64,000 nucleotides of DNA from SAR324 cluster bacterium (GTDB lineage: Bacteria; SAR324; NAC60-12). The notes under the pieces were generated by a model that saw only the letters and a list, made by a program, of their open reading frames with translations, had not been told where the DNA came from and ran no database searches. How positions within the stretch are numbered: the first letter of the stretch is position 1; each line of letters starts with the position of its first letter. The stretch lies in the NCBI GenBank assembly GCA_028281495.1, contig JANQJU010000001.1, positions 62,001 through 126,000 of the forward strand, in the 5' to 3' direction. A program made the position numbers and the translations under genes. Of this stretch, positions 9,972-18,488 are shown one piece after another.

Positions 9972-11615
9972 TCAATATCGCTCCAATAATTCCAATTGTT
10001 TGAATGCGGCCGCAACAGCCATGGCCCCTGGATCCGGCACACCCTTTAGACTGTCCTCCCGCAAATAAGAAGATCGACCGGCACCCGCTTGAGTGTTGAA
10101 TGCAGTTTCCAATGCTTTTTGCTCCGCAACCTTCGCGGCTTCGCGGATTGTTTGGTCGTTGCATAAACATTCCATCGCCGGAATGAGCGCATCGAGCATC
10201 GTCCGGTCACCCAATTGCGCGCCGCCATATTCTTGAATGGAACGGACCCCGGCCATCAAAGCAATGGGCCAATTGGGCTGTGTCGCTAGCACCTTGCTCG
10301 ATGCAGTGAACAGGATAGAGAGCAGCACGCCGCTCGACCCTCCCATCGCATTGGCTAGTATTTGACCTAAAGCACTTGCCAGTTGTTGGGCATCGTTGAG
10401 GGGAAGTCGGTCGTGTGACAACTCTTCCAGCACTGTCCGGCAGGCGTTGGCAAGGGTGGAGCCGGTGTCTCCATCTCCGACTTTGGCATCCAGTTCATTC
10501 AATTCAGATTCTTGAGAAATCAACCCCTCACACACCGTTTGGATCAATAGGGCCGTTTTTTCATCGTAGCTGGGGACGAATCGCTGCGAGGTGTCGAGAT
10601 GGTCAATGGTCAGGAGTTCCACCGGTTGCGGCTCAATAGCTTTGTGCCAAGCTGGGGTCTCTACCGGAAAGAGCAACGCCTTGGTCCACTCGGAGGACAA
10701 GGGAATGAAGGACAAGGAAAACCCATACATGTTTAAGGAAGTCATGAAGGCAGCCGGTCCAAAAATCAGCTTAATTTGTTTGGCGATTCGCGAATTGAGC
10801 AATTCATTGGTCAAAATAGACATCTCTAAAGGGGTGACACTCCCCAAATTGTTGACCAACACCCCGTATTCGACACCCGATTGAATCCAGGATTGCAAAC
10901 GATCCAGAATCATCGTGATCGCCTCATTGCCATTCGAGATACTTATTTTTTCAACACCGGGTTCTCCGTGAATTCCCAACCCTAACTCCGGATCGGTATC
11001 GTGAGCCTTAACGCCTTGTTCCGGTAAAATGCAGGAAGACAGCGATAACCCCAACGTGAACAGATGAGGCTGCATCATCTCGATTTTTCGTTTTATCGTA
11101 TTTAACGATGCCCCCGTTTCCGACAGAAATCCTGCCAACTTGTGCACAAACAGGGTGCCGGCAATCCCACGCGGTTGGGTGGCCCCTGGTATCGCCACAT
11201 CATCGGCCACGATGACCATTTCCACCCGAATTCCCATGTTTTTGGCCCGCTCTGCCGCCAGACCAAAATTGAGACGGTCGCCTGTATAGTTTTTGACAAT
11301 CAACAAACAGCCCGCATCTCCACTCACCGCTAAAATGCAAGCCAGCACCGCTTCCACACTGGGAGACGCAAACACTTCACCCGAAACGGCTGCCGTGAGC
11401 ATGCCCTTGCCCACGAAACCAATATGCGCGGGTTCGTGCCCCGCCCCTCCTCCAGAAACCACGGCCACCTTAGATTTGTCCCAGCCCGCTTGCACCGCAA
11501 ATTTTGTATGAGGATACCCATCGGCTCGAACCAACCCCGGTTCTTGGGCAACCCGAACCACTCCGTCTAACGCTTCGGTCACGATACTATTTCGATTATT
11601 GAAGAATCTTTTCAT
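9972..11615 (-). CDS. ATP-dependent dihydroxyacetone kinase (DhaK-DhaL fusion)
   Basis: Single-chain dihydroxyacetone kinase (547 aa) that phosphorylates dihydroxyacetone to DHAP with ATP. The N-terminal DhaK domain (about 1-330) has the substrate loop GGGAGHEPAHIGF and the motif GLGIHGEPG, whose His forms the hemiaminal with the ketone. The C-terminal DhaL domain (about 355-545) has the ADP/Mg-binding motif LDAKVGDGDTGSTLANA and the GGSSGVLLS turn. Fused kinases of this layout use ATP, unlike the separate DhaK/DhaL/DhaM set on the other side of the divergent promoter, so the module has two independent ways to make DHAP. Transcription is from the mirrored promoter near 11718-11744. A Shine-Dalgarno AAAGGAGAG precedes the start. 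Confidence 0.93.
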   Translation of the reverse strand: MKRFFNNRNSIVTEALDGVVRVAQEPGLVRADGYPHTKFAVQAGWDKSKVAVVSGGGAGHEPAHIGFVGKGMLTAAVSGEVFASPSVEAVLACILAVSGDAGCLLIVKNYTGDRLNFGLAAERAKNMGIRVEMVIVADDVAIPGATQPRGIAGTLFVHKLAGFLSETGASLNTIKRKIEMMQPHLFTLGLSLSSCILPEQGVKAHDTDPELGLGIHGEPGVEKISISNGNEAITMILDRLQSWIQSGVEYGVLVNNLGSVTPLEMSILTNELLNSRIAKQIKLIFGPAAFMTSLNMYGFSLSFIPLSSEWTKALLFPVETPAWHKAIEPQPVELLTIDHLDTSQRFVPSYDEKTALLIQTVCEGLISQESELNELDAKVGDGDTGSTLANACRTVLEELSHDRLPLNDAQQLASALGQILANAMGGSSGVLLSILFTASSKVLATQPNWPIALMAGVRSIQEYGGAQLGDRTMLDALIPAMECLCNDQTIREAAKVAEQKALETAFNTQAGAGRSSYLREDSLKGVPDPGAMAVAAAFKQLELLERY

Positions 11616-11714
11616 GGTGATCTCTCCTTTTCCGGTGAATCAAGAACAACCCTTCCCCACTTTGCTCAAGATGCAATGGGATTCAGTTGCGAACATCCAA
11701 AACATGTTAAGCAA

Positions 11715-11744
11715 CATTAATTTACTAAACAAAATTTTGTCAAG
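11715..11744 (-). promoter_or_regulatory. Promoter/operator for the DhaKL kinase gene
   Basis: On the minus strand a perfect -35 (TTGACA, 11738-11743) is followed by a 17-nt spacer and a -10-like TTAATG (11715-11720). The spacer contains the palindrome ACAAAATTTTGT overlapping the -35 and the decamer GTTTAGTAAA next to the -10. The 27 bp at 11718-11744 are an exact reverse complement of 11920-11946, so this promoter and the ABC operon promoter are mirror copies. A repressor bound here would block the polymerase directly. Confidence 0.7.
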
Positions 11745-11919
11745 AGAGAAAATAAAAAACATCAATTTTCGCTAAACAATTATTAATTAATTCTCAGATT
11801 TTCACCTACCAAAAACCAATCTTTGAAGAAAAACTCTTTAAGATAAAAATCTTAATTTAATAATTTCAATAAATTAGCCAATAAAACTCAAAATATACCC
11901 GATTTTTCTCATTTTCTTT

Positions 11920-11950
11920 CTTGACAAAATTTTGTTTAGTAAATTATTGT
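11920..11950 (+). promoter_or_regulatory. Promoter/operator for the polyol ABC/PTS operon
   Basis: TTGACA (11921-11926), a 17-18 nt spacer and TTATTG/TATTGT (11944-11950) form a good sigma-70 promoter reading into the ABC transporter operon. The spacer holds the palindrome ACAAAATTTTGT and the decamer GTTTAGTAAA. The 27-bp core (11920-11946) is the exact inverted copy of 11718-11744. About 200 nt of leader separates it from the first gene, and this leader contains a further pair of the decamer (12086-12123). Confidence 0.7.
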
Positions 11951-12085
11951 TACTCAACAGGTTTTGAAAATTAATAACTAAACATTGCAACACATCACTC
12001 CTTTGGAAAATTTAATTATTCAGAGGTAGGGAGGCTCCGGTTATCTGACCGTTCATTAATGATCAAAACGCTGTGGAGATCACCA

Positions 12086-12123
12086 TTTACTAAACTTTTC
12101 AATCCATTGATTTGTTTAGCAAA
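12086..12123. promoter_or_regulatory. Second operator pair in the leader of the ABC operon
   Basis: TTTACTAAAC (12086-12095) and GTTTAGCAAA (12114-12123) form an inverted pair with one mismatch and an 18-nt spacer, ending 36 bp before the start codon at 12160. It is the same decamer found in the two mirrored promoters (11721-11730 and 11934-11943). It could be an auxiliary operator for looping or a roadblock. Confidence 0.55.
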
Positions 12124-12159
12124 TGCAACCTTTCATACCATTTCAAAGAAGAGGAAATT

Positions 12160-13491
12160 ATGGGGAAAAAATTGATGTTTCTAAAAAAGTGCTTGCTGTT
12201 GATAGCAATCAGTTTGGTCACAGCGCCTTGGACGTTTGCCGCTGACAATAAATTGACTTTGTGCTGGGCGGCCTGGGATCCCGCCAATGCTTTAGTCGAG
12301 CTGTCTAAAGACTTCACCACGAAAACTGGAATCGATATGGGGTTTGAATTTGTTCCATGGACCAGCTTTGCCGACCGCATGCTCAATGAATTGAATTCCG
12401 GCGGAAAGCTTTGTGATCTGATGATCGGAGACAGTCAATGGATCGGAGGGAGCGCAACCTATGGCCATTACATCAAGTTGAACGGCTTTTTTGAAAAAGA
12501 AGGCATCAACATGGATAACTTCTTACCTGCGGCGGTAGAGCAATATTCGACTTGGCCCAAGAAAACTAAAAACTACTATGCCCTTCCTGCTATGGGGGAT
12601 GCGGTAGGCTGGGTGTATCGGAAAGACTGGTTTGCTCGCCCCGAAATTCGCAGTGCTTTTCAAGCAAAATACAATCGCGAACTCACACCTCCCCGAACCT
12701 GGGACGAACTGTATGAAGTCGCGAGCTTCTTTCAAGGTCGTGAGATCGATGGAAAGAAAGTCTATGGGGCCGCGCTTTACACGGAACGTGGTTCGGAAGG
12801 CATTACCATGGGAGCGACTTCCGCCCTCTACTCGTGGGGATTTCAGTACCAAAATCCATCCAAGCCGTATGACATGAAGGGTTATGTGAACAGCCCTGGC
12901 GCGGTCGCTGCCTTGGAATTCTATAAAAAACTCTATGAATGCTGCACCCCACCCGGTCATTCCGATGCCTACATGACAGCGAACCTCGATGTGTACAAAT
13001 CCGGCCAAGTGGCCATGCAGATGAACTTTTTCGCTTTCTTTCCGGGGATTGCCAAAGACCCTGATGTGGGTGGAGACAAATCTGGTTTCCTAGTCAATCC
13101 CTCACAGGTCACCAACGGATCCACTTTAGGTGGGCAAGGCATCTCCGTGGTTGCCTACTCCGATAAACAAGAACAAGCCCTCCAATACATCAAGTGGTTC
13201 GCCCAACCTGAGATTCAACAAAAATGGTGGAAACTCGGCGGCTATGCGGTTCACAAATCCGTCGTCGACGATCCCAACTTCCCTAACACGGCTCCATTTG
13301 CCGGGGATTTCTTAAAGGCCATGAGCGATGTGAAGGATTTTTGGCAAGAACCCACTTATGCCGAATTGCTCCAAGCGATGCAAAAACGATTGCATGACTA
13401 TGTGGTTGCCGACAAAGGCACTGCGGAAGAAGCCCTAGACAAGCTCATCGCAGACTGGACGGTTGTTTTTGAAGACGACGGAAAACTTTAA
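12160..13491 (+). CDS. ABC transporter sugar/polyol-binding protein
   Basis: Periplasmic binding protein (443 aa) of the extracellular solute-binding family 1 type used by carbohydrate importers. The start at 12160 is chosen because GAAGAGG lies just upstream and a clean signal peptide follows (MGKKLMFLKKCLLLIA, cleavage after TFA). The mature part begins KLTLCWAAWDPANALVELS. It is the first gene of an operon with two permeases, a DUF2160-type small membrane protein and two different ATPases, the layout of the glycerol importer of Rhizobium (GlpSTPQUV). With dihydroxyacetone kinases on both sides, glycerol or dihydroxyacetone is the best guess for the ligand, but a larger sugar alcohol is possible. 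Confidence 0.82.
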   Translation: MGKKLMFLKKCLLLIAISLVTAPWTFAADNKLTLCWAAWDPANALVELSKDFTTKTGIDMGFEFVPWTSFADRMLNELNSGGKLCDLMIGDSQWIGGSATYGHYIKLNGFFEKEGINMDNFLPAAVEQYSTWPKKTKNYYALPAMGDAVGWVYRKDWFARPEIRSAFQAKYNRELTPPRTWDELYEVASFFQGREIDGKKVYGAALYTERGSEGITMGATSALYSWGFQYQNPSKPYDMKGYVNSPGAVAALEFYKKLYECCTPPGHSDAYMTANLDVYKSGQVAMQMNFFAFFPGIAKDPDVGGDKSGFLVNPSQVTNGSTLGGQGISVVAYSDKQEQALQYIKWFAQPEIQQKWWKLGGYAVHKSVVDDPNFPNTAPFAGDFLKAMSDVKDFWQEPTYAELLQAMQKRLHDYVVADKGTAEEALDKLIADWTVVFEDDGKL

Positions 13492-13505
13492 TTCACCTCC
13501 TCCTT

Positions 13506-13540
13506 GAGGCTGTATTTTCGGAGCATTGGAATACAGCCTC
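13506..13540 (+). terminator. Intercistronic hairpin after the binding-protein gene
   Basis: GAGGCTGTATT (13506-13516) and AATACAGCCTC (13530-13540) make a perfect 11-bp stem with a 13-nt loop, lying between the binding-protein stop and the first permease. No T-run follows. In ABC operons such a structure commonly stabilises the upstream mRNA so that the binding protein is made in excess. I favour that over a true terminator. Confidence 0.6.
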
Positions 13541-13565
13541 TCATCTTCAAAGATAAGGGAAAACC

Positions 13566-14573
13566 ATGTCTGAGAACACTGCTCAAGCCTTGGATAGCCA
13601 ATCTTTCAAGGCTGATATTGAAACCGGGAAAAAATCTCACAATGAGGCAAATTCGCTCAGATCCGAGACACAACCGATGCAAAATACCCATCCCAAAACA
13701 TTGTCCGATCGAGGAATTGCGTGGCTGTTCATTAGCCCAACGGTATTGCTTTTATTGGCAATCAATATCTTCCCACTGATCTGGACCATCTACCTGAGCT
13801 TTACCAACTATCGAGCCAATCAACCCGGACGTGAAGTCAAGTGGATTGGATTAAAAAACTATGAACGAATTCTCAGTAGCGAAGACATTTGGGGGTATCT
13901 CCAGGTAACGGCCCACTTTGTATGTTGGACCATGATCCTACAAATCAGCTTGGGTTTCGGATTGGCAATGTTGCTGAATAAAAAATTCAAAGGATCAGAA
14001 CTCTGGATCACGATCATCCTCTTGCCCATGATGTTGTCTCCGGCGGTCGTCGGCACCTTTTGGACCTACTTGTTTCAGCCACAAACCGGCATCATCACCT
14101 ATATCGTCAACTTTTTCGCCGAGGTTGGCCCGGTGGATATGATCGGGAGTGTCGACCTCGCTCCATGGAGCATCATTCTGGTCGATACTTGGATGTGGAC
14201 TCCGTATGTCATGCTCATTTGCTTGGCAGGGCTTCGCTCCATTCCCAATAGTATCTATGAAGCCGCTGAAATCGACCGAGCGAGCAGCTGGAGAAAATTC
14301 TGGTCGATCACCGTTCCCATGGTCATGCCATTTCTGCTCTTGGCGATTTTATTCCGAGGGATCGAGAACTTTAAAATGTTTGATTTGGTGGTCGAGTTGA
14401 CTTCAGGTGGGCCGGGTTCGTCAACTGAGTTGGCCTCCATCAATCTCAAACGGGAAGCTTTTGAAAAGTGGCGTACCGGTTATAGCTCTGCTTTTGCAAT
14501 CATACTTTTTGTAACAGCGTTTGGAGCCGCTAACCTTTTTGTTAAAGTTTTAAACGTGGTGAAAAAACGATGA
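13566..14573 (+). CDS. ABC transporter permease, MalF/UgpA type
   Basis: Inner-membrane permease (335 aa) of a carbohydrate ABC importer. After a long polar N-terminal tail (about 45 residues) come six membrane helices, starting with AWLFISPTVLLLLAINIFP. The cytoplasmic coupling EAA loop reads YEAAEIDRASSWRKFWSITVP, the contact site for the ATPase. It corresponds in order to GlpP of the rhizobial glycerol transporter. The stop overlaps the next permease by four bases (ATGA), indicating translational coupling. The polar tail is longer than in most family members. Confidence 0.9.
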   Translation: MSENTAQALDSQSFKADIETGKKSHNEANSLRSETQPMQNTHPKTLSDRGIAWLFISPTVLLLLAINIFPLIWTIYLSFTNYRANQPGREVKWIGLKNYERILSSEDIWGYLQVTAHFVCWTMILQISLGFGLAMLLNKKFKGSELWITIILLPMMLSPAVVGTFWTYLFQPQTGIITYIVNFFAEVGPVDMIGSVDLAPWSIILVDTWMWTPYVMLICLAGLRSIPNSIYEAAEIDRASSWRKFWSITVPMVMPFLLLAILFRGIENFKMFDLVVELTSGGPGSSTELASINLKREAFEKWRTGYSSAFAIILFVTAFGAANLFVKVLNVVKKR

Positions 14574-15523
14574 AACGCAAACACACAGCCTACACAGTGA
14601 TAGAACCTTCTGCCCGCTCCAAATTTCTAGCGGGAACCGTGGTGATCGCCTATGCGCTGATTTCCTTAATTCCACTCTTGTGGATTGGAATGACAGGTTT
14701 CAAATCGCCTCAGGATTCCATCTCTTACCCTCCCAAAGTGGTGTTTGAACCCAGTTTGGAAGGATACGTCAATCTCTTCACGTTTCGTTCTCGGCAAACC
14801 CCAGAGTACATGGCCAGTTTGCCCGAGCCTGACACTTGGTACGATGCCCTCGTGCGAGAACGCAACATGGTGATTACCGGCCCCTCCCGATTTGGTGAAC
14901 GCTATTTCAACTCCTTGATTATTGGATTTGGTTCGACCTTTTTGGCGGTGTTTTTTGGCACCTTGGCCGCTTACGGATTTTCCCGGTTTAAGGTTCCACT
15001 GAAGGACGATTTGCTCTTTTTTATTCTTTCCACTCGGTTCATGCCGCCGATCGCCGTCGCGATCCCAATCTTTCTTATGTTTCGTCAATTGGGATTGGCT
15101 GACACGCACTTGGGAATGATCCTTTTATATACGGCCGTGAACATCAGTTTGGCTGTGTGGCTCTTGCACAGCTTTATTGACGAAATTCCTCGCGAGTACG
15201 AAGAGGCGGCTTTAATCGATGGCTACTCTCGACTGCATGCCTTTTTTAAAGTCGTGTTGCCTCAAGCCATGACCGGGATTGCCTCGACAGCGATGTTGTG
15301 CCTCGTTTTTGCGTGGAATGAATATGCTTTCTCCTTATTGCTGACCAGCGGTGAAGCGCAAACCGCCCCACCGTTCATCCCCACCATTATTGGTGAAGGA
15401 GGGAAAGATTGGCCTGCCGTGGGTGCTGGCACGACCTTGTTTCTCGTGCCCGTGGTTGTGTTCACCATTTTAGTGCGCAAACATTTGTTGCGTGGAATCA
15501 CTTTTGGAGCAGTACGCAAATGA
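14570..15523 (+). CDS. ABC transporter permease, MalG/UgpE type
   Basis: Second permease of the importer (317 aa), pairing with the preceding MalF-like protein. The first membrane helix (about 20-42) is followed by a long periplasmic loop of about 80 residues and five further helices. The EAA coupling loop is present as YEEAALIDGYSRLHAFFKVVLP. It overlaps the preceding gene and the following small membrane-protein gene by four bases each, so the three are translated together. In the glycerol transporter scheme it corresponds to GlpQ. Confidence 0.9.
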   Translation: MKRKHTAYTVIEPSARSKFLAGTVVIAYALISLIPLLWIGMTGFKSPQDSISYPPKVVFEPSLEGYVNLFTFRSRQTPEYMASLPEPDTWYDALVRERNMVITGPSRFGERYFNSLIIGFGSTFLAVFFGTLAAYGFSRFKVPLKDDLLFFILSTRFMPPIAVAIPIFLMFRQLGLADTHLGMILLYTAVNISLAVWLLHSFIDEIPREYEEAALIDGYSRLHAFFKVVLPQAMTGIASTAMLCLVFAWNEYAFSLLLTSGEAQTAPPFIPTIIGEGGKDWPAVGAGTTLFLVPVVVFTILVRKHLLRGITFGAVRK

Positions 15524-15723
15524 AATCGACTTCCAATTCTCAAAAAAAACACTGGAAAGACTACTTTCGACGCGGGCCTTGGGAGGCCGGTGTCATTGCC
15601 CTCATCGTCTTGGGTATCGTGATGCTCATGCAACCGTTTTCTATCCATCTTTATAGCTACTCGTTCATCACGATCTTGGTGGGGACATTGAGCTATGTGG
15701 TGGTAAGTCACTTCCCTGAATAG
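15520..15723 (+). CDS. Small two-helix membrane protein (DUF2160/GlpU-like)
   Basis: A 67-residue protein with a charged, lysine-rich start and two hydrophobic segments (about 23-41 and 46-62). Its ATG overlaps the stop of the second permease (ATGA at 15520-15523), which fixes the start; longer upstream frames run inside the permease gene. A small integral membrane protein at exactly this place between permeases and ATPases is the hallmark of glycerol-type ABC importers (GlpU, DUF2160). Its role there is unknown, and a stabilising or accessory subunit is plausible. I assign it by size, topology and position rather than by a diagnostic motif. Confidence 0.7.
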   Translation: MKSTSNSQKKHWKDYFRRGPWEAGVIALIVLGIVMLMQPFSIHLYSYSFITILVGTLSYVVVSHFPE

Positions 15724-15739
15724 CCAAAGGAGGAATGTT

Positions 15740-16828
15740 ATGGCCCAAATCAAAGTGGAACATTTGCACAAACGATTTGATGACTTCATCGCGGTCAAAG
15801 ATTCGACATTCGTTATCAATGACGGAGAGTTTTTTGTCTTACTCGGCCCATCCGGTTGCGGAAAAACAACCACGTTGCGCATGATTGCTGGTCTCGAACT
15901 TCCCACTTCAGGGGAAATCTTTTTAGGCGACGACGAGGTGACTTACGCGCGAGCGTCCCAACGCGACATCGCCTTCATGTTCCAAATGTTCGCCCTCTAT
16001 CCCTATATGAATGTGCACAACAACATCGCGTTTCCACTGAAATGTGAGGGGAAATCTCGTACGGAGATCAAACAGCAGGTGCATAAGATCGCAAAAATTT
16101 TGCGCATCGAACACTTGCTCAATTCCCCTGTATCCGGATTGTCAGGCGGAGACAAACAACGGGTGGCTTTAGGTCGAGCAATCGTCCGAACCCCCAAAGC
16201 CTTTTTGATGGATGAACCCTTAGGCGCGCTCGATACTGAATTTCGGGAACTCATGTGTACCGAATTGCGTGAGCTGCACAATCAACTGAAGGCAACCACC
16301 GTCTACGTGACTCATGATCAACTCGAAGCCATGTCGATGGCAGATCGGATCATGGTCATGAATCATGGAATCATCGAACAGGTTGGCACGCCTCAAGAAA
16401 TCTACAATCGGCCCCAATCGATGTACGTAGCGAATTTTATTGGGGACCCTTCGATGAACTTTGTGAAGTTCCATGGAAAGCTAGAACCGCAACAAACGTC
16501 CATCGACTTACAAGGGGAAACGGTTGCGATCCCCCGGATGCGCGAGGGCCAAGGGAACAGTTCTTATGTCTTAGGGGTTCGTCCGGAGCAGGTTTTGCTG
16601 ACCGACGATTCACGATTCCGAGGTAAAATTTTATCCACCGAATATTTTGGCACCAATCAAGTGGTTACGATCCATACGGATTTAGGCAAAGTGAAGGCAA
16701 CGCTCCCATCGAGTCAAAAATACCAAACGGACCAAAATATTGGACTCAAAATGAATTCGAGCCACTTGGTGATCTTTGAAGGCAACGGCGGCAAGACGCT
16801 TCACAGTGATTTCATGGCAGGAGGGTGA
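15740..16828 (+). CDS. ABC transporter ATPase, first copy (GlpS-like)
   Basis: Carbohydrate-type importer ATPase (362 aa). It has Walker A GPSGCGKTT, the Q-loop in FMFQMFALYP, signature LSGGDKQRVALGRA, Walker B FLMDEPLG and the switch His in VTHDQ. The C-terminal 120 residues form the MalK-like regulatory OB domain (LGVRPEQVLL). AGGAGG precedes the start. A second, different ATPase gene follows immediately, so the transporter is expected to use a heterodimeric nucleotide-binding pair, as in the glycerol importer of Rhizobium. 'LSGGDKQR' differs slightly from the usual LSGGQQQR but should be functional. Confidence 0.92.
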   Translation: MAQIKVEHLHKRFDDFIAVKDSTFVINDGEFFVLLGPSGCGKTTTLRMIAGLELPTSGEIFLGDDEVTYARASQRDIAFMFQMFALYPYMNVHNNIAFPLKCEGKSRTEIKQQVHKIAKILRIEHLLNSPVSGLSGGDKQRVALGRAIVRTPKAFLMDEPLGALDTEFRELMCTELRELHNQLKATTVYVTHDQLEAMSMADRIMVMNHGIIEQVGTPQEIYNRPQSMYVANFIGDPSMNFVKFHGKLEPQQTSIDLQGETVAIPRMREGQGNSSYVLGVRPEQVLLTDDSRFRGKILSTEYFGTNQVVTIHTDLGKVKATLPSSQKYQTDQNIGLKMNSSHLVIFEGNGGKTLHSDFMAGG

Positions 16829-16829
16829 C

Positions 16830-17849
16830 ATGGCAAAAATTCAACTTAATAACGTATCCAAAGCTTTTGGGAATATCCAAGCGGTCTCCGGGATCAACCT
16901 CCATATCGAGCATGGAGAATTTGTCGTTTTGCTAGGCCCTACCGGTGCCGGCAAGACCACGATTTTACGCTTACTTGCAGGGTTGGAAACCCCTGATCAG
17001 GGACGCATTTCCATCAACGATGTGGAGGCGACTCATTTTTCTCCGGTACAACGAGATGTCACTTTTGTGTTTCAGCAATACTCGCTTTACCCTCATTTGA
17101 CCGTTTTCGACAACATGGCCTTTCCGCTTCGAGCGCCGGGTCGCCAGTTTTCTGAACACGAAGTCAAAAAAAAGGTGCACCAAGTGGCCGAACTACTCAA
17201 CATCGGTCATAAGTTGAAAAACAAATCCACGGACCTTTCCGGGGGAGAGATGCAACGGGTGGCCATCGGCCGTGCTTTGGTTCGGTCACCTTCCATTTAT
17301 TTGATGGATGAACCTTTATCGTCGCTTGATGCAAAACTGAGGTCCGATCTCCGCGTCGAATTGAAGCGGATTCATGAGCAACTGGGAGCCACGATTTTGT
17401 ACGTCACACACAATCAAACAGAAGCGATGTCGATGGGAGACCGGATTGGTATTATGAAGGAGGGGGAACTTTTACAAATTGGCACTCCCGCCGAAATCTA
17501 TGAGACTCCCAAAAACGTGTATGTGGCCGAACGGTTAGGGGAACCTTCCATCAATATCATCAACCCTCGCCTCATCCCCATGGCAAACATGCCTGACGGC
17601 ACCGCCACTATTGGGGTACGAACCGAACATATGCTTTACCTGGATAATCCCGACCGGGGCAAAGCTGCCTACGTGGACTGGGTGGAGCATTTGGGAGACC
17701 AAAACCGATTGCATCTAAAAATCGATGGTCACAAAATCGTTTTGCTGGCGGATCCCACAAAAAACCTGGAACATGGTTCCAAAGTATACCTTCAGTTGAA
17801 TAACCCCATTTTCTTCAACCAGCATGGGGAACGAATCAACGTAGCTTGA
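16830..17849 (+). CDS. ABC transporter ATPase, second copy (GlpT-like)
   Basis: Second importer ATPase (339 aa), clearly diverged from its neighbour. Walker A GPTGAGKTT, Q-loop FVFQQYSLYP, signature LSGGEMQRVAIGRA, Walker B YLMDEPLSSLD and switch His in VTHNQ are all present, so both partners look catalytically competent. The start at 16830 is set by GGAGG seven bases upstream; a longer frame from 16776 would overlap the end of the first ATPase gene. The spacing of one base between stop and start implies coupled translation. The C-terminal regulatory domain is shorter than in the first ATPase. Confidence 0.92.
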   Translation: MAKIQLNNVSKAFGNIQAVSGINLHIEHGEFVVLLGPTGAGKTTILRLLAGLETPDQGRISINDVEATHFSPVQRDVTFVFQQYSLYPHLTVFDNMAFPLRAPGRQFSEHEVKKKVHQVAELLNIGHKLKNKSTDLSGGEMQRVAIGRALVRSPSIYLMDEPLSSLDAKLRSDLRVELKRIHEQLGATILYVTHNQTEAMSMGDRIGIMKEGELLQIGTPAEIYETPKNVYVAERLGEPSINIINPRLIPMANMPDGTATIGVRTEHMLYLDNPDRGKAAYVDWVEHLGDQNRLHLKIDGHKIVLLADPTKNLEHGSKVYLQLNNPIFFNQHGERINVA

Positions 17850-17860
17850 ATCACAACTAA

Positions 17861-17898
17861 GTGGCTCACACGGAGCGATATGTGGCTGACACAGAGCG
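17861..17898 (+). repeat. Imperfect 21-bp-spaced duplication at the dhaL start
   Basis: GTGGCTCACACGGAGCG (17861-17877) and GTGGCTGACACAGAGCG (17882-17898) are near-identical copies 21 bp apart. They straddle the ATG of the stand-alone DhaL gene at 17880. In that reading frame the first copy would encode WLTRSD, the second WLTQSA. It looks like an in-frame duplication of the first codons that left the Shine-Dalgarno (CGGAG) and start codon between the copies. Confidence 0.55.
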
Positions 17899-18488
17899 CG
17901 ATTGAAACAATATTAGTGAGTTTGATATCGGAGAAAGACACGCTCACGCAATTGGATGTTGCCATCGGCGACGGCGATCATGGTGCGAACATCGAGCGTG
18001 GTTGCCGAGCTGTCCAATCCATCGTCACTGATTTGGTAGATCTTGATTTGTCCGACGCCACCCACAAGATTGGCTATACTCTCTTGATGAGCATGGGCGG
18101 AGCCTCGGGTGCTTTATTTGGTACTTTTTTTCTCACATTGGGCAGAAAACTGTCTCAAACCCCTGACTTCTCTGAATTTTGCACTGCTTTTGAAAATGCC
18201 ATCCAAGCGGTACAAGACCGGGGGAAATCGGAACAGGGGCAAAAGACGTTGTTGGATGTATTGATTCCAACCTCGCAATTGTTATTGGAACAGGCTCCCC
18301 CCAAGAAATGGCGCGATATCTCGGATTTTGCTATGGAATGTGCCAATAATACGAAATGCTTGGAAGCGAAAGTAGGACGTGCTTCTTTTTTAGGCAAACG
18401 GAGCGTTGGGCATATCGACCCAGGCGCGTATTCTTGTGCACTAATCATTCATCAAATCTGTGATCTCTTAGAAGTCCGTTATGAGTAA
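17880..18488 (+). CDS. dhaL: Dihydroxyacetone kinase subunit DhaL (ADP-binding, PTS type)
   Basis: ADP-carrying subunit of the PEP-dependent dihydroxyacetone kinase (202 aa, the usual 200-210). The motif LDVAIGDGDHGANIERGC provides the aspartates for the two Mg ions holding permanently bound ADP. SMGGASGALFGTFF is the conserved lid/turn. In this system DhaM phosphorylates the bound ADP to ATP and DhaL passes the phosphate to dihydroxyacetone held by DhaK. The gene sits 30 bp after the ABC ATPase and overlaps dhaM by eight bases, so importer and kinase are probably one operon. Near-duplicate bases surround its start codon. Confidence 0.93.
   Translation: MWLTQSAIETILVSLISEKDTLTQLDVAIGDGDHGANIERGCRAVQSIVTDLVDLDLSDATHKIGYTLLMSMGGASGALFGTFFLTLGRKLSQTPDFSEFCTAFENAIQAVQDRGKSEQGQKTLLDVLIPTSQLLLEQAPPKKWRDISDFAMECANNTKCLEAKVGRASFLGKRSVGHIDPGAYSCALIIHQICDLLEVRYE

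Noticed and set aside
15262..15906. 214-codon minus-strand frame across the permease/ATPase boundary
   Set aside because: It spans three well-supported plus-strand genes in antisense and shows no domain.
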